DNA of 64,000 nucleotides from Chrysemys picta bellii (GCF_011386835.1 NC_088791.1:14322998-14386997); one strand, 5' to 3'; positions 46,711 through 57,545 are shown, numbered from the stretch's first letter. A program made the numbers and translations. Notes: generated from the sequence alone by a model not told the origin.

Positions 46711-47074
46711 GTGTGCTGCCAGGCACCTCGCATGCTGTTGCGCACTGAAGAAGAACGCTGAAGTACAGTGGAAAATATCAATATTTATATTCAAGGCAAG
46801 ACTGCAAATGCATCCTGGAAAAGAACTCTGTTTAGGAAAAAAGATACATCATACAGGAAGAATGTCACATGGCGTTTGTTTTGTTCAGACAATGAGATAC
46901 TTGATCAAATAACAGACATTGAAACACTGCTTGTTAAAAGCTTAAAAATCCTGAAGAAATCGTCCTCCCTCCACCCGTGAAGCCAACAAAAAGTCATCCT
47001 TTCGCACTTTTCTACCAGGATGTGAAACATTTCTTAAATATAAGATTTTCTTTTTTTTGGTCAAGCTGCTTTGA
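46711..47074. other. no recognisable feature
   Basis: AT-rich spacer. Confidence 0.4.
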
Positions 47075-47082
47075 ATATACAC

Positions 47083-47393
47083 CAGGGGTAGGCAACCTCT
47101 GGCACATGTGCCGAAGGTGGCACGTGAGCTGATTTTCAGTGGCACTCACACTGCCTGGGTCCTGGCCACTGGTCCGGGGAACTCTGCATTTTCATTTAAT
47201 TTTAAATGAAGCTTCTTAAACATTCTAAAAACCTTATTTACTTTACATACAACAATAGCTTAGCTATATATTATAGACTTATAGAAAGAGACCTTCTAAA
47301 AATGTTAAAATGTATTACAGGCACGCAAAACCTTAAATTAGAGTGAATAAATGAAGACTCGGCACACCACTGCGGAAAGGTTGCTGACCCCTG
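47083..47393. mobile_element. hAT MITE, CAGGGGTAGGCAACC termini
   Basis: 311 bases with inverted ends 'caggggtaggcaacctctgg' and 'ggttgctgacccctg'. The 8-base flanks atatacac (47075-47082) and gtatacac (47394-47401) match at seven of eight positions, as for an older hAT duplication. AT-rich inside, no coding. Confidence 0.85.
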
Positions 47394-47885
47394 GTATACA
47401 CATTGCTTTCAAACATTCTCCAATTTGTACAGCGTCCTTGCATTTTTCTGAAAAATCTGTAGATAGAATAGAAACTCACAATGGTGCTGTAACCCAGCGT
47501 ACTGTGCTGAAAATGTACAGAATATTTGCGTGCATTTGAGAATGATAAAAATGATAGAACTTAAGGTTGTAATGCTGAGGAGAAAAAAGCATACAATTGT
47601 GCAATTCTATTGATTCAGGAATGCTCCCTGGGTTTTCAGGTTAAGCTTGGTGATGGGAAATGAATGTGTTTACATATCTTACTCTCTTTGAAGCCAAATG
47701 CTTACCATTTTTAGCTCTTCATTGTGAAGTGAGAGCAGGGCTTATGTGGTCACTGAAAGCAACAAAGGATATCTGTGATTTTTGTAGCATAATCTCCCTG
47801 AGTTTCCAGGATAGTGCTGCAGCAGGAAAATAGCCCATCAAATAAACAGCTTTTGTGAGAAAGCTGAAGCGTGGAACACTGAGAC
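47394..47885. other. no recognisable feature
   Basis: Spacer before the Harbinger element. Confidence 0.4.
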
Positions 47886-48462
47886 TAAGGCCATGTCTAC
47901 ACTACAAAGTTAAGTCGACTTCATGTAAGTCGACATCAAGCCTGTGATTTAAGCAAGTTGATCTTGCATGTCCACACAATGCTCATTGTGTTGGCAGAGT
48001 GCAACCTCACCAGCAAGGCTTGTATCAATGCATGGACCACTGCACTGTGGGTAGCTATCCCACAGTGCACGTAGCCGAGTGTAATTTTGGGTTGGGCTTG
48101 CAATGCCTTATAGGGCCAAAACATTGGCGTGGGTGGTTATGGGAACATGGCGTTCGTCTCCGATGATGCACTTACCTCCCTCCCTGAAATCAACGGCAAA
48201 CAAGCCAAGCCTTTTTTACGCCTTTTAGCGTAAGCCTCGGTTACCCACACAGACACCATAGCACAATAAGCATGGACCCTGCTCAGCTGTACACTGTTGT
48301 TGTGAGCATTACAAACACCTCGTGCCTTCTCCTGCAGTATTTACACAGCTGACACAGGAGCCGCCGCATGGAACAATGTGATGCCATGCAAGCTGGAAGA
48401 CACAGAGCGGAGCAATTCGCATTTGCTGGCGACAGTCATGCATCACCTTGATACAGTGGAGC

Positions 48463-49585
48463 ACTGCTTCTGGGCCCCAGGAAACAAGCCCTGACTGGTG
48501 GGATTGCATCGTTATGCAGTGGTGGGATGACGAGCAGAGGCTGCAGAACTTTTGAATGCATAAGGATGCTTTCCAGGAACGGTGTGAAGAGCTTTCCCCA
48601 GCCCGGAAGCACAGCAATACTAAAATGAGAGCTGCTCTGACAGTGGAGAAGCGAGTGGCGATAGCTCTGTGGAAACTTCCAATGTCAGACTGCTACTGAT
48701 CAGTGAGGCATCAATTTGGAGTGGGTAAATCTATCAAGGGTTCTGCTGTGATCCAAGTTTACAGGGTAGTGATTCTGGGCAATGTGCAGGACATAGTGGA
48801 TGGTTTCGCCGCGATGGGGTTCCCTAACTGCGGTGGGGGGATAGATGGAACATATATCCCTATCTTGGCACCAGACCACCTTGCCAAACAGTACATAAAC
48901 CAAAAAGGATACCTGTCAATGGTGTTGCAAATGCTGGTGCATCGCGGGGGCCGTTTCACCAACATCAAAGTGGGATGGTCAGGGAAGGTGCATGATGCAT
49001 GCATCTTTAGAAACACAGCTCTGTTCAGAAAGCTGGAAGTACGGACTTTCTTTCCAGACTGCAAAATAACCATTGGTGATGTTGAAATGCCAATTGTGAT
49101 CCTGGGAGACCCAGCCTACCCCTTGCTCCCAAGGCTCATGAAGCTGTACACAGGCAACCTCTAAAAAGCAACAGAGGGTCCTATGGCACCTTTAAGACTA
49201 ACAGAAGTATTGGGAGCATAAGCTTTCGTGGGTAAGAACCTCACTTCTTAAGATGCAAGAAGTGAGATTCTTGCCCATGAAAGCTTATGCTCCCAACACT
49301 TCTGTTAATCTTAAAGGTGCCACAGGACCCTCTGTTGCTTTTTACAGATTCAGACTAAGACGGCTACCCCTCTGATACTTGACAGGCAACCTTGACAGCA
49401 GTAAGGACCAGTTCAAAGGTAGGCTGAGCAAGTGCAGAATGGTAGTGGAATGTGCCTTTGGATGTTTAAAAGGTTGCTGGAGTTGTGTGCTTACTAGTCT
49501 AGACCTCAGTGAAAGCAATATCCCCATTGTTATTGCTGTGTGCTCCATAATATCTGTGAAACAAAGGGAGAAAAGTTTCCACTGA
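48463..49585 (+). pseudogene. Harbinger DDE transposase (HARBI1-like), broken
   Basis: One frame runs from about 48463 to 49160 and resumes after a 221-base insertion at 49382. The N-terminal part has 'LTVEKRVAIALWKL' (helical DNA-binding/oligomer region). The catalytic domain (DDE_Tnp_4 type) begins after 'FGVGKS'. It shows 'GFPNCGGGIDGTYIPI', with the first acidic residue in IDGT, then 'YINQKGYLSMVLQ', 'GWSGKVHDACIFRN' and 'ILGDPAYPLLPRL'. After the insertion come 'RLSKCRMVVECAFGCLKG', with the E of VE as the last acidic residue, and 'SNIPIVIAV'. Inactivating changes: TGA stops at 48553-48555 and 48697-48699, the foldback insertion at 49161-49381, and a frameshift near 49545 where the family's C(C/L)LHNIC segment should be. 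HARBI1-like proteins are about 350-420 residues; most of that is recognisable. In the active state it would cut at TWA sites with the Myb-like partner. Confidence 0.87.
49161..49381. mobile_element. foldback retro-repeat inside transposase, 11-bp TSD
   Basis: A 221-base insertion with ACAGGCAACCT on both sides (49150-49160 and 49382-49392). The left half is minus-strand ('aaaaagcaacagagggtcct', 'gcataagctttcgtgggta') and the right half plus-strand ('gcccatgaaagcttatgctc', 'ttaaaggtgccacaggaccc', 'ggctacccctctgatact'). It cuts the transposase between TGN and its downstream part. Each half has a GAAA, an AGC-TTAT-GCT mini-hairpin followed by C, and an upstream '...AGAAGTGAG' partial core; each has lost one or two bases of CTGANGA. 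Confidence 0.85.
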
Positions 49586-49813
49586 GGTGGGGGATTGAGG
49601 CAGACTGCCTGGCAGCCAATTTTGAGCAGCCAGAGACCAGGGCAATAAATAGAGCACATAGAGGGTCTTTGTGTCTCTGTGAGTCTTTGAATACCAGTTT
49701 CAGCAATGAGCTAGAATAATGGGACACTTATCTGTGTTGTTCCTTGCCAAACTGTCCCCTTCATTGCATTTTCTCCACTGTAAACTTCACCCCCGACCAC
49801 TGTGTGTTGAATG

Positions 49814-49853
49814 AATAAAGAGCCTTTTTTCCTCAATCCGTTAAAGTTTTATT
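49814..49853. promoter_or_regulatory. back-to-back poly(A) signals between Harbinger genes
   Basis: AATAAA on the plus strand at 49814-49819 lies about 230 bases after the transposase end. TTTATT at 49848-49853 is AATAAA on the minus strand, about 290 bases after the Myb-like gene's stop. The pair sits exactly between the convergent genes and probably serves as their two 3' ends. Confidence 0.6.
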
Positions 49854-50140
49854 ATGCACACAAACACAGAGCGACAGCAAAGAAAATAAGATAACCTGGG
49901 TCAAAAGGGCTGATAACACCATGGGGGGAGAAACAAGGAAAGCTTGCTTACAGATGCATTGCAATAACAATCAAAGGTGTGGGAATGGGCGCCTTCTGGT
50001 CTTTGTACCCTCCCCTCGTGTTGAGTGCAAGGGATATCAAACTCCCCTCTCTTCCCCACACCCCACATTGGATGTTTGAAGGAGGAGGATGTAGAACGGA
50101 TGATGATGGCAGCAGGTTCACCATAGGCTGCAGCGGGTCT

Positions 50141-51985
50141 CTAGCATCCAGCTGCCTTTCTTGAACCTGAACCAGATGCCAGATGTCTGATTGATTGCTC
50201 CTTCATAATCCACAGCATCTCTTCCTGCGTGGCATGCTCTTGTTCCCCTGCATGCTCTCCTGTCCTCCCTTTCCATGTCCAGGTTCTCAGACAGGGTAAT
50301 CCTCCATTCTCTCTTCTGAGCTCTGTCTTGTCACTCTTGGAGGTGTGCATGAACTCATTGAGCATGTCCTCCCGAATCTTCTTTTTCCACCTTCTAATCT
50401 GGCGAAAGTCTCTCTCCCGGTGTGGAGGATGTGCCGACAGACCAGGTTTCAGCTGCAAGGAATACAAAGCACAAGAGTAGCATTGACCATGCATACGTTG
50501 TTTCTGGTGCACCACCCCTCAATACACTTCACTGCAAGCCACAACATAATCACAACCGCTGGCTATTGCAAGAGTCAGTTTGCTGCTCCAGCCATGGTGA
50601 GAAAGGCCACAAGGCAGGGGCAAGAGGTCTTGTGCTGCTGCTTTTGTGAAGACATCCTTGGGATCACATATGGGAACTTGAGAAAAGCCCCCTTTCTCCT
50701 AGCAATCTGGATGGTGCTGGAGGACAGACACCAGTGTAAAGCTCCCCAAATAGTTAATTTTTTTACAAAAGCAGCACCGGGTTGGGGAGGAAGGGAGACA
50801 AACAAGAAGCCGCCATTCCCCCACCCTTTTTTTTTTAATGTTGCTTACAATACACGGTGATCCCTTCCCACCACAACCACAGCACGTGGTTGTGTGACCC
50901 AGATTTCATCAAATGGGGCAGATTACTTGTTGAATTGTTTCCGTTTAAGGGCTAGCATTGAAAACTTCCCCCGTTTTCCCCTAGGTGACCCTATGCGATA
51001 TCACGCTCCTGAGGGTAACAGAGATAGCAAGGGAGCAGATGCTGCAAGCATCTGGGTACAGACCTGGTCCTTATGCTGCAATATTGTGTGCTGCAGCAGA
51101 GTTAATACTAGAGTGATGGGGGAAGTGTCCTACCGTGGTGGATGAAATAAGTCAGCCATTCCCAGAAACGTTCTGCAAAAGATTGCAGAGTACATCCATG
51201 AAAGCTTCCTAGAGATCTCCATGGAGGATTCCCGGTCCAGCCCCGTGCACATAAACAGTCTTTTTCGGAGAGCACCCTCTGCATAGCTGCAGTGGCCACC
51301 GATACCCACTATGCCTATGTTTTTGTTCAGATTAAACATAAAAATAATAGCATGTAACCCCTACACTTTGATTGGAAAAGTGTATTCACCAGGGGTGCCT
51401 TCCCCAGCATCACACTCTGTTGCCAACTGGTCCTGTGAAGGGATGGACTCCAGCGTTAAAAACGGTTCGTGGCAGTTGAGGAGAATGGATCCTCCACTTG
51501 CCTGCCTCACATTCTCCCCCTTCTCCCCCTCCTCTTCCTCATCAACAGTGACCTCTTCCTTGTTGTTTGAGGTCACCCGGGGCATCTGGGAGGTATCCAC
51601 AGAGCATTTTGGGATAGTGGTGTGGTTGCCGCTGAGAATCGCTTGCAGCTACTCATAAAAATGGCCTGTTTGTGGGGCAGAACCAAAATGACTGTTCGCC
51701 TCCCTTGTTTTCTGGTACGCTTGCCGAAGCTCCTTTATTTTCACACGGCACTGCTGCGTGTTCCTGGTGTAGCCCTTCTCCCCCGTGCAATCTTGGCATA
51801 GATGTCCGCATTTCTTCTGCTGGGTTGGAGCTCTGCCTGCACAGTCTCTTCTCCCCAGGCAGCCATAAGATCCACTTCCTCCTGTGTACTCTATGCTGGA
51901 GCATGTTCGCAGCCTTGAGGCTCCATGATCAGCTGCGCTGGCTCTCCACACTGATCAAACAGGAAATGAAAATTCAAAAGTTCCC
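50141..51985 (-). pseudogene. Harbinger Myb/SANT-like partner gene, broken
   Basis: Three separated minus-strand segments resemble the second Harbinger protein. 51649-51951 holds the end of a Myb/SANT-like helical domain ('QCRVKIKELRQAYQKTREAN' followed by 'TGHFYE'). 51361-51600 holds the acidic and Leu-rich middle ('VDEEEEGEKGEN', 'EPFLTLESIPSQDQL', 'DAGEGTPGE'). 50141-50475 holds the basic C-terminal part ('RRWKKKIREDMLNEFMHTS', 'KSDKTELRRENG', 'GEQEHATQEEMLWIMKEQ') up to a stop at 50141-50143. The usual protein is about 300-400 residues. Stops and frameshifts separate the pieces, and 50520-51360 may include an intron. The N-terminal WT-rich start is not recognisable. Convergent to the transposase, sharing the poly(A) interval at 49814-49853. 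Confidence 0.75.
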
Positions 51986-52271
51986 GGGGTGGAGCTGAAA
52001 GTGCTGTCCAGAGTGGTCCTAGTGAAGTACTGTGGGACATCTCCTGGAGGCCAATTCATTCGAATTACACACCACCGTGTCTATACGATCCCCATGTTGA
52101 CTCATGGACGTCAAATCAAGTGCTATGCCTCTTGTAGAGGTGGAGTACAGAACTCGACTTTACAGGCCACTTAGGTTGGCGGAAGGGACTCGGTAGTGTA
52201 GACACATACATTATTAGATCGATTGAATGCAGCTTATATCAACCTAACTTTGTAGTGTAGACCAGGACTAA

Positions 52272-52500
52272 GAGTATGATCCTGCAAATGCTTATGCACT
52301 TAACTAATCCCAGTGCTTTCATGAGACGGCTAAAGGTTCAGATCTAGTAAAGCGCATAAGGATGTCCTTAACTCTAAGCGCATAAGGATGTCCTTAACTC
52401 TAAGTATGTGAGTAGTCCAATTGATGTCACTGAGACTACTTATATGTTTAAAGCTATACGCATGCTTTGTATCCTGCTGGATTGGGACCTGTTTGTGGAA
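52272..52500. repeat. palindromic 'cttaac' repeat, Harbinger target
   Basis: 'atgatcctgcaaatgctta', 'tgagtagtccaattgatgtc', 'tgtatcctgctggattggga' form the same dispersed palindrome as 39755-39900. The Harbinger element sits at its left edge. The two tandem 26-base copies at 52351-52402 lie inside it. Confidence 0.5.
52351..52402 (+). repeat. 26-bp tandem duplication, perfect
   Basis: The unit begins 'agcgcataaggatgtcctta' and occurs twice in direct succession (52351-52376 and 52377-52402) without a mismatch. Confidence 0.9.
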
Positions 52501-52527
52501 TTGGGTACCTAAGGAGACAACTAGGAA

Positions 52528-52726
52528 TACAAATAACCTCTACCTCGATTTAACGCTGTCCTCGGGAGCCAAAAAATCTTACTGCGTCATAGGTGAAACC
52601 GCATTATATCGAACTTGCTTTGATCATCTGGAGTGGACAGCCCCGCCCCCACGGAGCACTGCTTTATCGCGTTATATCCGAATTTGTGTTATATCGAGTC
52701 GCGTTATATCGGTGTAGAGATGTATA
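52528..52726. mobile_element. short TIR MITE, CpG-rich, TA-flanked
   Basis: Imperfect inverted ends 'acctctacctcgatttaacg' and 'cgttatatcggtgtagagat'. Internal repeats of 'cgttatatcg' and 'cgcattatatcgaac'. TA lies near both ends, so a Tc1/mariner-like origin is possible; the class is not proven. Confidence 0.6.
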
Positions 52727-54769
52727 GGCTCTTGAAGGGAGACTCTTTCTTTCCTGAGGTAGGAGACATAACCTTGAATAATTGGGTTAGACCAGGGTGA
52801 AGCTACAGTGAAGAAGCAAGGATCTCATATTGAGATGTAAAAAGTGACTTGCATCAGTGTACTTTTAGTTTCAAATCAGGCTTATGCTGTAACACTGTGG
52901 TCACATTGTATTCCAGTGCAGCATGCCTACACCAAGGGGCTGAACCAGTGTAGCTAAGGTTAATGCAAAAGACACCTTGAGTGTAACAAGACCTGAGTAG
53001 CACCATATTCCATGTGCAGCCCATTGACTTCAATGTTAACATGAATAAGAGCATTAGAACTGGCCATGAATGAATGTGTTGGGGCCATCCTGAGCGCCAC
53101 CTTGTGTTCGCTTTCTGCTAACATTTTAGTAGTAGAGGTTTAGTGGCAGAAATGTCTGTGCAAAGCCACGTCTGTGTTGTTCGCACTACTGAAGCTGAAA
53201 ATGGGTAAACATAGAGGATTGGTGAAAATATTCTCTGGGGGGAGGGGCTGAGTAAAGCCCATTTTCTGTGCTGTGCCAGGCCCTGCTTTCTGGTTTGTAC
53301 ATGTGGGGCAGGTTGCGGGGGGATTTGCTTTCACTATCCTGGCCCTGTGTGCAGGCAATGTTCTGTAGGGTGGAGTGGTGGTTGGTGAGCAAGCCCACCA
53401 TGCACTTGAGACGCACCCTGGATGCAGTGCAGCTGCTGTGGGTCAATGCACACATGGGGAGGAGGGCCCCCCCCAGTAGTCTAACAGGGTCGGGGGAGCA
53501 AACAAGTTCCCAGCTCTGTGGGGAAAAGGCTGTCTAGTTGTGTGGGGTGGACAAGTCTCCACCTCCATTAGCATGCAGGAGGAGCCCGCTCTCCAGTGTG
53601 TGGGAGGGGCAGGGGGCAGGGTTGGTGTCTCTATTCCAGCCCCTTGTGGAGGGAAGCGCCTGCTGTGGGGAGGAGCTGCAGAACGAGCCCGCCCTGCATT
53701 GCCTATCCACAGCTCACCCAGCTACCCACTGCAGCCCATTGACTCTTGCTGCTCACAGATTCAGAGGAGCCTGCTACAGGGTCATGTTCTGGGCACATCT
53801 GTGTGTGGGCAGGACTTTTCCCTGTATGCAGTGCCTTGCCCTGTCCCCTTCCTGGGCCATCACCAGATGTGGGGCTTCATCCGCCGATCTGGTCTACACG
53901 TGTGGGCAGCTAAGGCTGAGATCGATTTGGGGGATGAGTCTCCTCTACCGCTAGCCACCTGCTGCTTACGTGCGTATGCATAACTGACTGTGCTGGAAAT
54001 GCCTGTGAACTCATCCCATTAGGGAAATGGATACCATGTGACTTGTCTGACCCATCGCAACTAAGCAACAGAGCTCCAGTTTTGAATATCAGCTCCTGGA
54101 TTTTCTTAGCAAACTGTTTGCTGTCAGCTCAAAGAGAGAGACAATTTTTATTAATTGAATAAATTCAAGGAAATTGCAATCTACTCAGGGCTATTCTGCA
54201 GTCTAGAGGAAAAAAGACTGCTAGTCAGATACAGTACTAATTGCAAATTACTTGCTCAGCTGCACTTGGGATATATACAGAAGTGCTGGCCAGCTGGAAA
54301 AGAAACTCCGCAGTAAGAATATATAAATATGCTAGAAAAGGATATTGGACCAAATTCAACACTGGTGTAAGCAGGTTCAGCGCCCGCTGATTCTGTAGAC
54401 ATTTGTCTCTGACAAGAAGTGCCACATGGGAGGAGATATAGGGGGTCAGGGAAGGCATGAAACATTTCTTTGGCAGGATTTTTAAAGATGTTTGAAACTA
54501 CTGAGGTTTTGAGAACAAGAAGTTGTCGAGGCTGTAGACAGACAAGTTGGCAGAGTGCAGGTGAGGCAAACAAACGTAGGTGGTAAGTGTAATTTATCAC
54601 TTTTGCAGTGGCGATATCCATTTGACATGTTTTTAATCTCTACCTACTAGATCTGTAGACATTTATGTATCTGTTGAGATACTTGCACCATGCACCTGCC
54701 AGGTGCTGGAATGTCAGTGGGAAAATTAGCCGTGAAAAGGAAAGTTAAATATTGCCTTTAAAATGCCAA
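52727..54769. other. no recognisable feature
   Basis: About 2 kb. 53250-53960 is richer in GC and carries two long overlapping plus-strand frames (138 and 147 codons) in different phases plus frames on the minus strand. Having both phases open at once argues for composition, not coding. Confidence 0.4.
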
Positions 54770-54945
54770 TTCATTTAACTTCACAACAGCCTGGTGACGT
54801 ATGTAAGCATTTATCCCTATTTTACAGACAAGGAAACTGAGGCACAGAGATTAAGCGAGTTGCTCAAGGTCACACAAACATTTTGTTCAGAATTTGGCAA
54901 AGAACTCTTAGCCACAGAACCATCCGTTCTCCATGGCCACCCCCT
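54770..54945 (-). repeat. MIR-type SINE, minus strand
   Basis: 'tccctattttacagacaagg', 'aaactgaggcacagagatta', 'agttgctcaaggtcacac' in minus-strand MIR order. Confidence 0.7.
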
Positions 54946-55611
54946 TGTTCACATTCTGCTGTAATAACAGATGTATAAAAATACTAGCCAGCACTAGATC
55001 TATGCAGTTCTAAGGGTTTGGGCCACCCTCATATACATTAAGAGTGTTCTCTAAACCAATATTCTGTTAAAAGATAGGGGACTGATTTCATCCTCTACAA
55101 CTTAATGGTGGCTTTTCTACTTTTAAGAACGATTCCTGTACAATAATGCCTTAAAGATTGCAGTAGCCTCTTATATTTAATCTTCTCTGACTGGTCTAAC
55201 TTTCTGTGTGGGTCAGGTAAAATGAGATCTATTGGGGAAACTCCACAGGTTTTCAACAGAATGGAGACTAGAGCATATTTGTTACTACCTGAGTAATGTA
55301 ACTGATCTGCATCAGGTACTGTGGTGGCAAGTGCCTTTTATAAATGTGTGTTATCAGCCTAATGGCTAGAAACTCCAGAGCAGGGAAAGCTCTCTAACCC
55401 TCTCTTGGTGAAAGAGGCTGCCTGAGAGCTTCATTTGCATAGGCTACCTACCCACAGTTCCACTGGTGTAACACTTGGGAGGTCACCATAAGCATATCTG
55501 AACTTAGATTCTGGCAGGTAGTAGACTACCAGAGAGGTTCAGGAAGAGGAAAGAGCTTTCTTCTTGGAGCAAAGGCTCCCCCTTTCCTGCAGCTATGATT
55601 CTACTTAAGTA
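54946..55611. other. no recognisable feature
   Basis: Unique-looking spacer. Confidence 0.4.
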
Positions 55612-55715
55612 GGGTTGCTAATTTTGGTTTGTTGTATTTCTGGAGGTCTCATCATATGACATAATTTTTAATTCCTGGAGACTCCAGGACAAGCCTGAAG
55701 GGTTAGCAATCCTAT
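55612..55715. mobile_element. short TIR element, TAGGGTTGC termini
   Basis: About 104 bases beginning 'tagggttgctaattttgg' and ending 'gggttagcaatccta', imperfect inverted repeats, with 'cctggagactccaggaca' inside. TTAAG lies directly outside each end. A hAT origin is plausible but the duplication length does not prove it. Confidence 0.55.
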
Positions 55716-56529
55716 TAAGGGTTTTAAGTACTTCTGTCTCTCCTTCCATGAGGACTTCACAGAGAGAAACTAGAGGGTTAGTGAGGCCCTGCTCCTTAAT
55801 AAAGATGAATCATGAGGTGGGTTATGTGATGGTGCTTCCAGGTGGAATCAAGCAAGCAGCTCCCTTGGTACTGCAGACAGATAAGCAAAAAGATATCTGG
55901 ACTGTTGCTATTTGCTGATCCAAACTGCAGATGGCGCTTGGTGGATGGGTTGTGTGGCCAAGGGCCTATCATCTGCGGGACATTCTCTCTGGTGGGAAGG
56001 AAGGGAGTTAGATGGACTACAGCCAAAGTTAGTGGAAGGGGATAATATTTTACTCATTACTCGTGGAGTGCTTACAAGTGGGGAAGTTTTGCCTGTTATG
56101 GGCATCCAGAGAAGGTGCATTTTTAGTTTTCCCAGGCTTCTGGGTGGGGGCACAAAAGAACTATTTGTTAAGAGGGACTCTAGAGATCTATTGTACCTAG
56201 CCCTTTTTGCTGCTCTTAACCACTTCGCAGAAGGCTTACATTGTAAATGTGTAATGTAGCATTGGGTTTCAGGAGTCTCAGTGCATTAGAGGTATCTGAA
56301 CAATTTCAGTGGCCATGTATAGTGTTTTTGTAGTACAACTATATAGTGCTATTGGTAGGCACACTATATTGCTTGCCTTCACTAGGATTCCTGCACCTGG
56401 CTCTACCACTGATTCTCCATAGTATCCTGAGCATGCCATCAAATCTCTCCATGGGTTTGATCTTCTGCCCTGGCTGAGCTACACTCAGTGCGGGACTGGG
56501 GTTGGTGGTAAAGATCGCTTTACCCCCTC
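55716..56529. other. no recognisable feature
   Basis: Overlapping frames at 55796-56259 on both strands (up to 115 codons) have no recognisable domain. Confidence 0.35.
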
Positions 56530-57187
56530 TGTGACAAGGTCTGCTGGAGGACCTGAAGTCCTACTGCACCCTGCCCCAGGAAGGAGCAGCAAAGGAGGGT
56601 CCTCCAGGCCTGTCTACAATGGCTGCTTTTCTGCAGCCTATCAGAGCCCAGCAGGCGCGGAGAAAAGGAACTGCAGGGGCTCACCAGGTCAGGGCAAGGA
56701 AGGGTGTTCTGTGCTGGTTAAAGGAGCTTGATGAGTTGCATTTGCTATACCCGGGAGCGAGAGGACCTGAAAGCTTCAGTTCTAAGGTAATGGATGGAGA
56801 TAGAGACCAGATGGGAAAAGGCCCAGGGAATATAGCAGCAACCAGTTCAAGGAAGCCATGCATGGCTGCTGTTTGTAGGGTCCCTGGGTTGGCATCCGGA
56901 ATAGTAGGCTGGCCTAGGTCCCCTCACTGAGTAAAGGCCTGAGTAAAGGGCAGGAGTTAGAAGGCCCAGAGACAGGGCTGAAGACTCCCATGTGGGCCAA
57001 TAGTTTGAACTCTTGCTTTCCCAGAAGGGGTTGTTCATTCATTGTGACTGACTTGGCCAGAGGGCGAGCCCTTGCCAACTTTGCGAGGCAGGTCTTCAAC
57101 CCCTAGGGGCCGCCAGGGGCAGGAAAAGACCTGCAGTGCCCGATTTAGCTATAGCAGGCGCTCAAAAGGTGAGTGTCCCCTGTTACA
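56530..57187 (+). mobile_element. probable solo LTR
   Basis: Opens 'tgtgacaaggtctgctgg' and closes 'gagtgtcccctgttaca'. The ends resemble those of the LTR at 18381-19244 (TGT.AC..GG and CCCC..TTACA), and both contain 'ggtccctggg' near the middle, so they may be related. No convincing target duplication was seen. Confidence 0.45.
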
Positions 57188-57545
57188 CCATACCGTCCTG
57201 TGGCTTCCCAACCCTGGGAGGAGCACACTCTCTCCTGCAGTGCTTGAGGGGAGTGCACAATGGAGCCCTTCAGAATCTTTCTATGTGTGCTCCCTCACAC
57301 GTCTGGTCAGCAGAGCTTGCCAGAGAATGTAAAGGAGGAGGCAGACCAATGGAGGCACTAGCAGGGACTGTGAAGGGATCAACAGGACTGCAAATGTGTG
57401 TGGCCCTGCTCAGGGGATACCCAGAAAGGGGAAGGTGATTTGCACCCTCCCAGTCCCCAACACGTTCATGCAAAGCAGGGAGGGCACAACGAGGCAAGTA
57501 AGATTTATAGATCCAGTGTAACATTTTAGTGGCCTCTTCTGAAAA
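57188..57545. other. no recognisable feature
   Basis: Spacer; may include retroelement sequence downstream of the LTR, but no retroviral motif is recognisable. Confidence 0.35.

Larger units (their letters stand above)
47889..52268 (+). mobile_element. PIF/Harbinger transposon, two-gene, degraded
   Basis: A 4380-base element, or about 4.15 kb without its own foldback insertion. The left end 'ggccatgtctacactacaaa' and the right end 'tttgtagtgtagaccaggac' are inverted repeats. TAA flanks both ends (47886-47888 and 52269-52271), the TWA duplication typical of PIF/Harbinger. It holds remains of the two genes of an autonomous copy in convergent orientation: a DDE transposase (plus) and a Myb/SANT-like DNA-binding protein (minus). 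In such elements the Myb-like partner helps bring the transposase to the element ends and the nucleus. Both genes are broken. Non-autonomous MITEs with similar 'gtctacactac' ends occur at 3224, 6738 and 19412, so this family or a close relative could have mobilised them. Confidence 0.88.

Noticed and set aside
46415..46912. 165-codon plus-strand frame, one of the longest in the window
   Set aside because: Its first 300 bases are a MIR-type SINE with head, centre and tail in order. The remainder is low in recognisable protein features.
53538..53983. Two overlapping plus-strand frames of 138 and 147 codons
   Set aside because: Both phases are open at once over the same GC-rich stretch, with minus-strand frames just upstream. 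No domain, splice context or repeat protein is recognisable; composition explains it.
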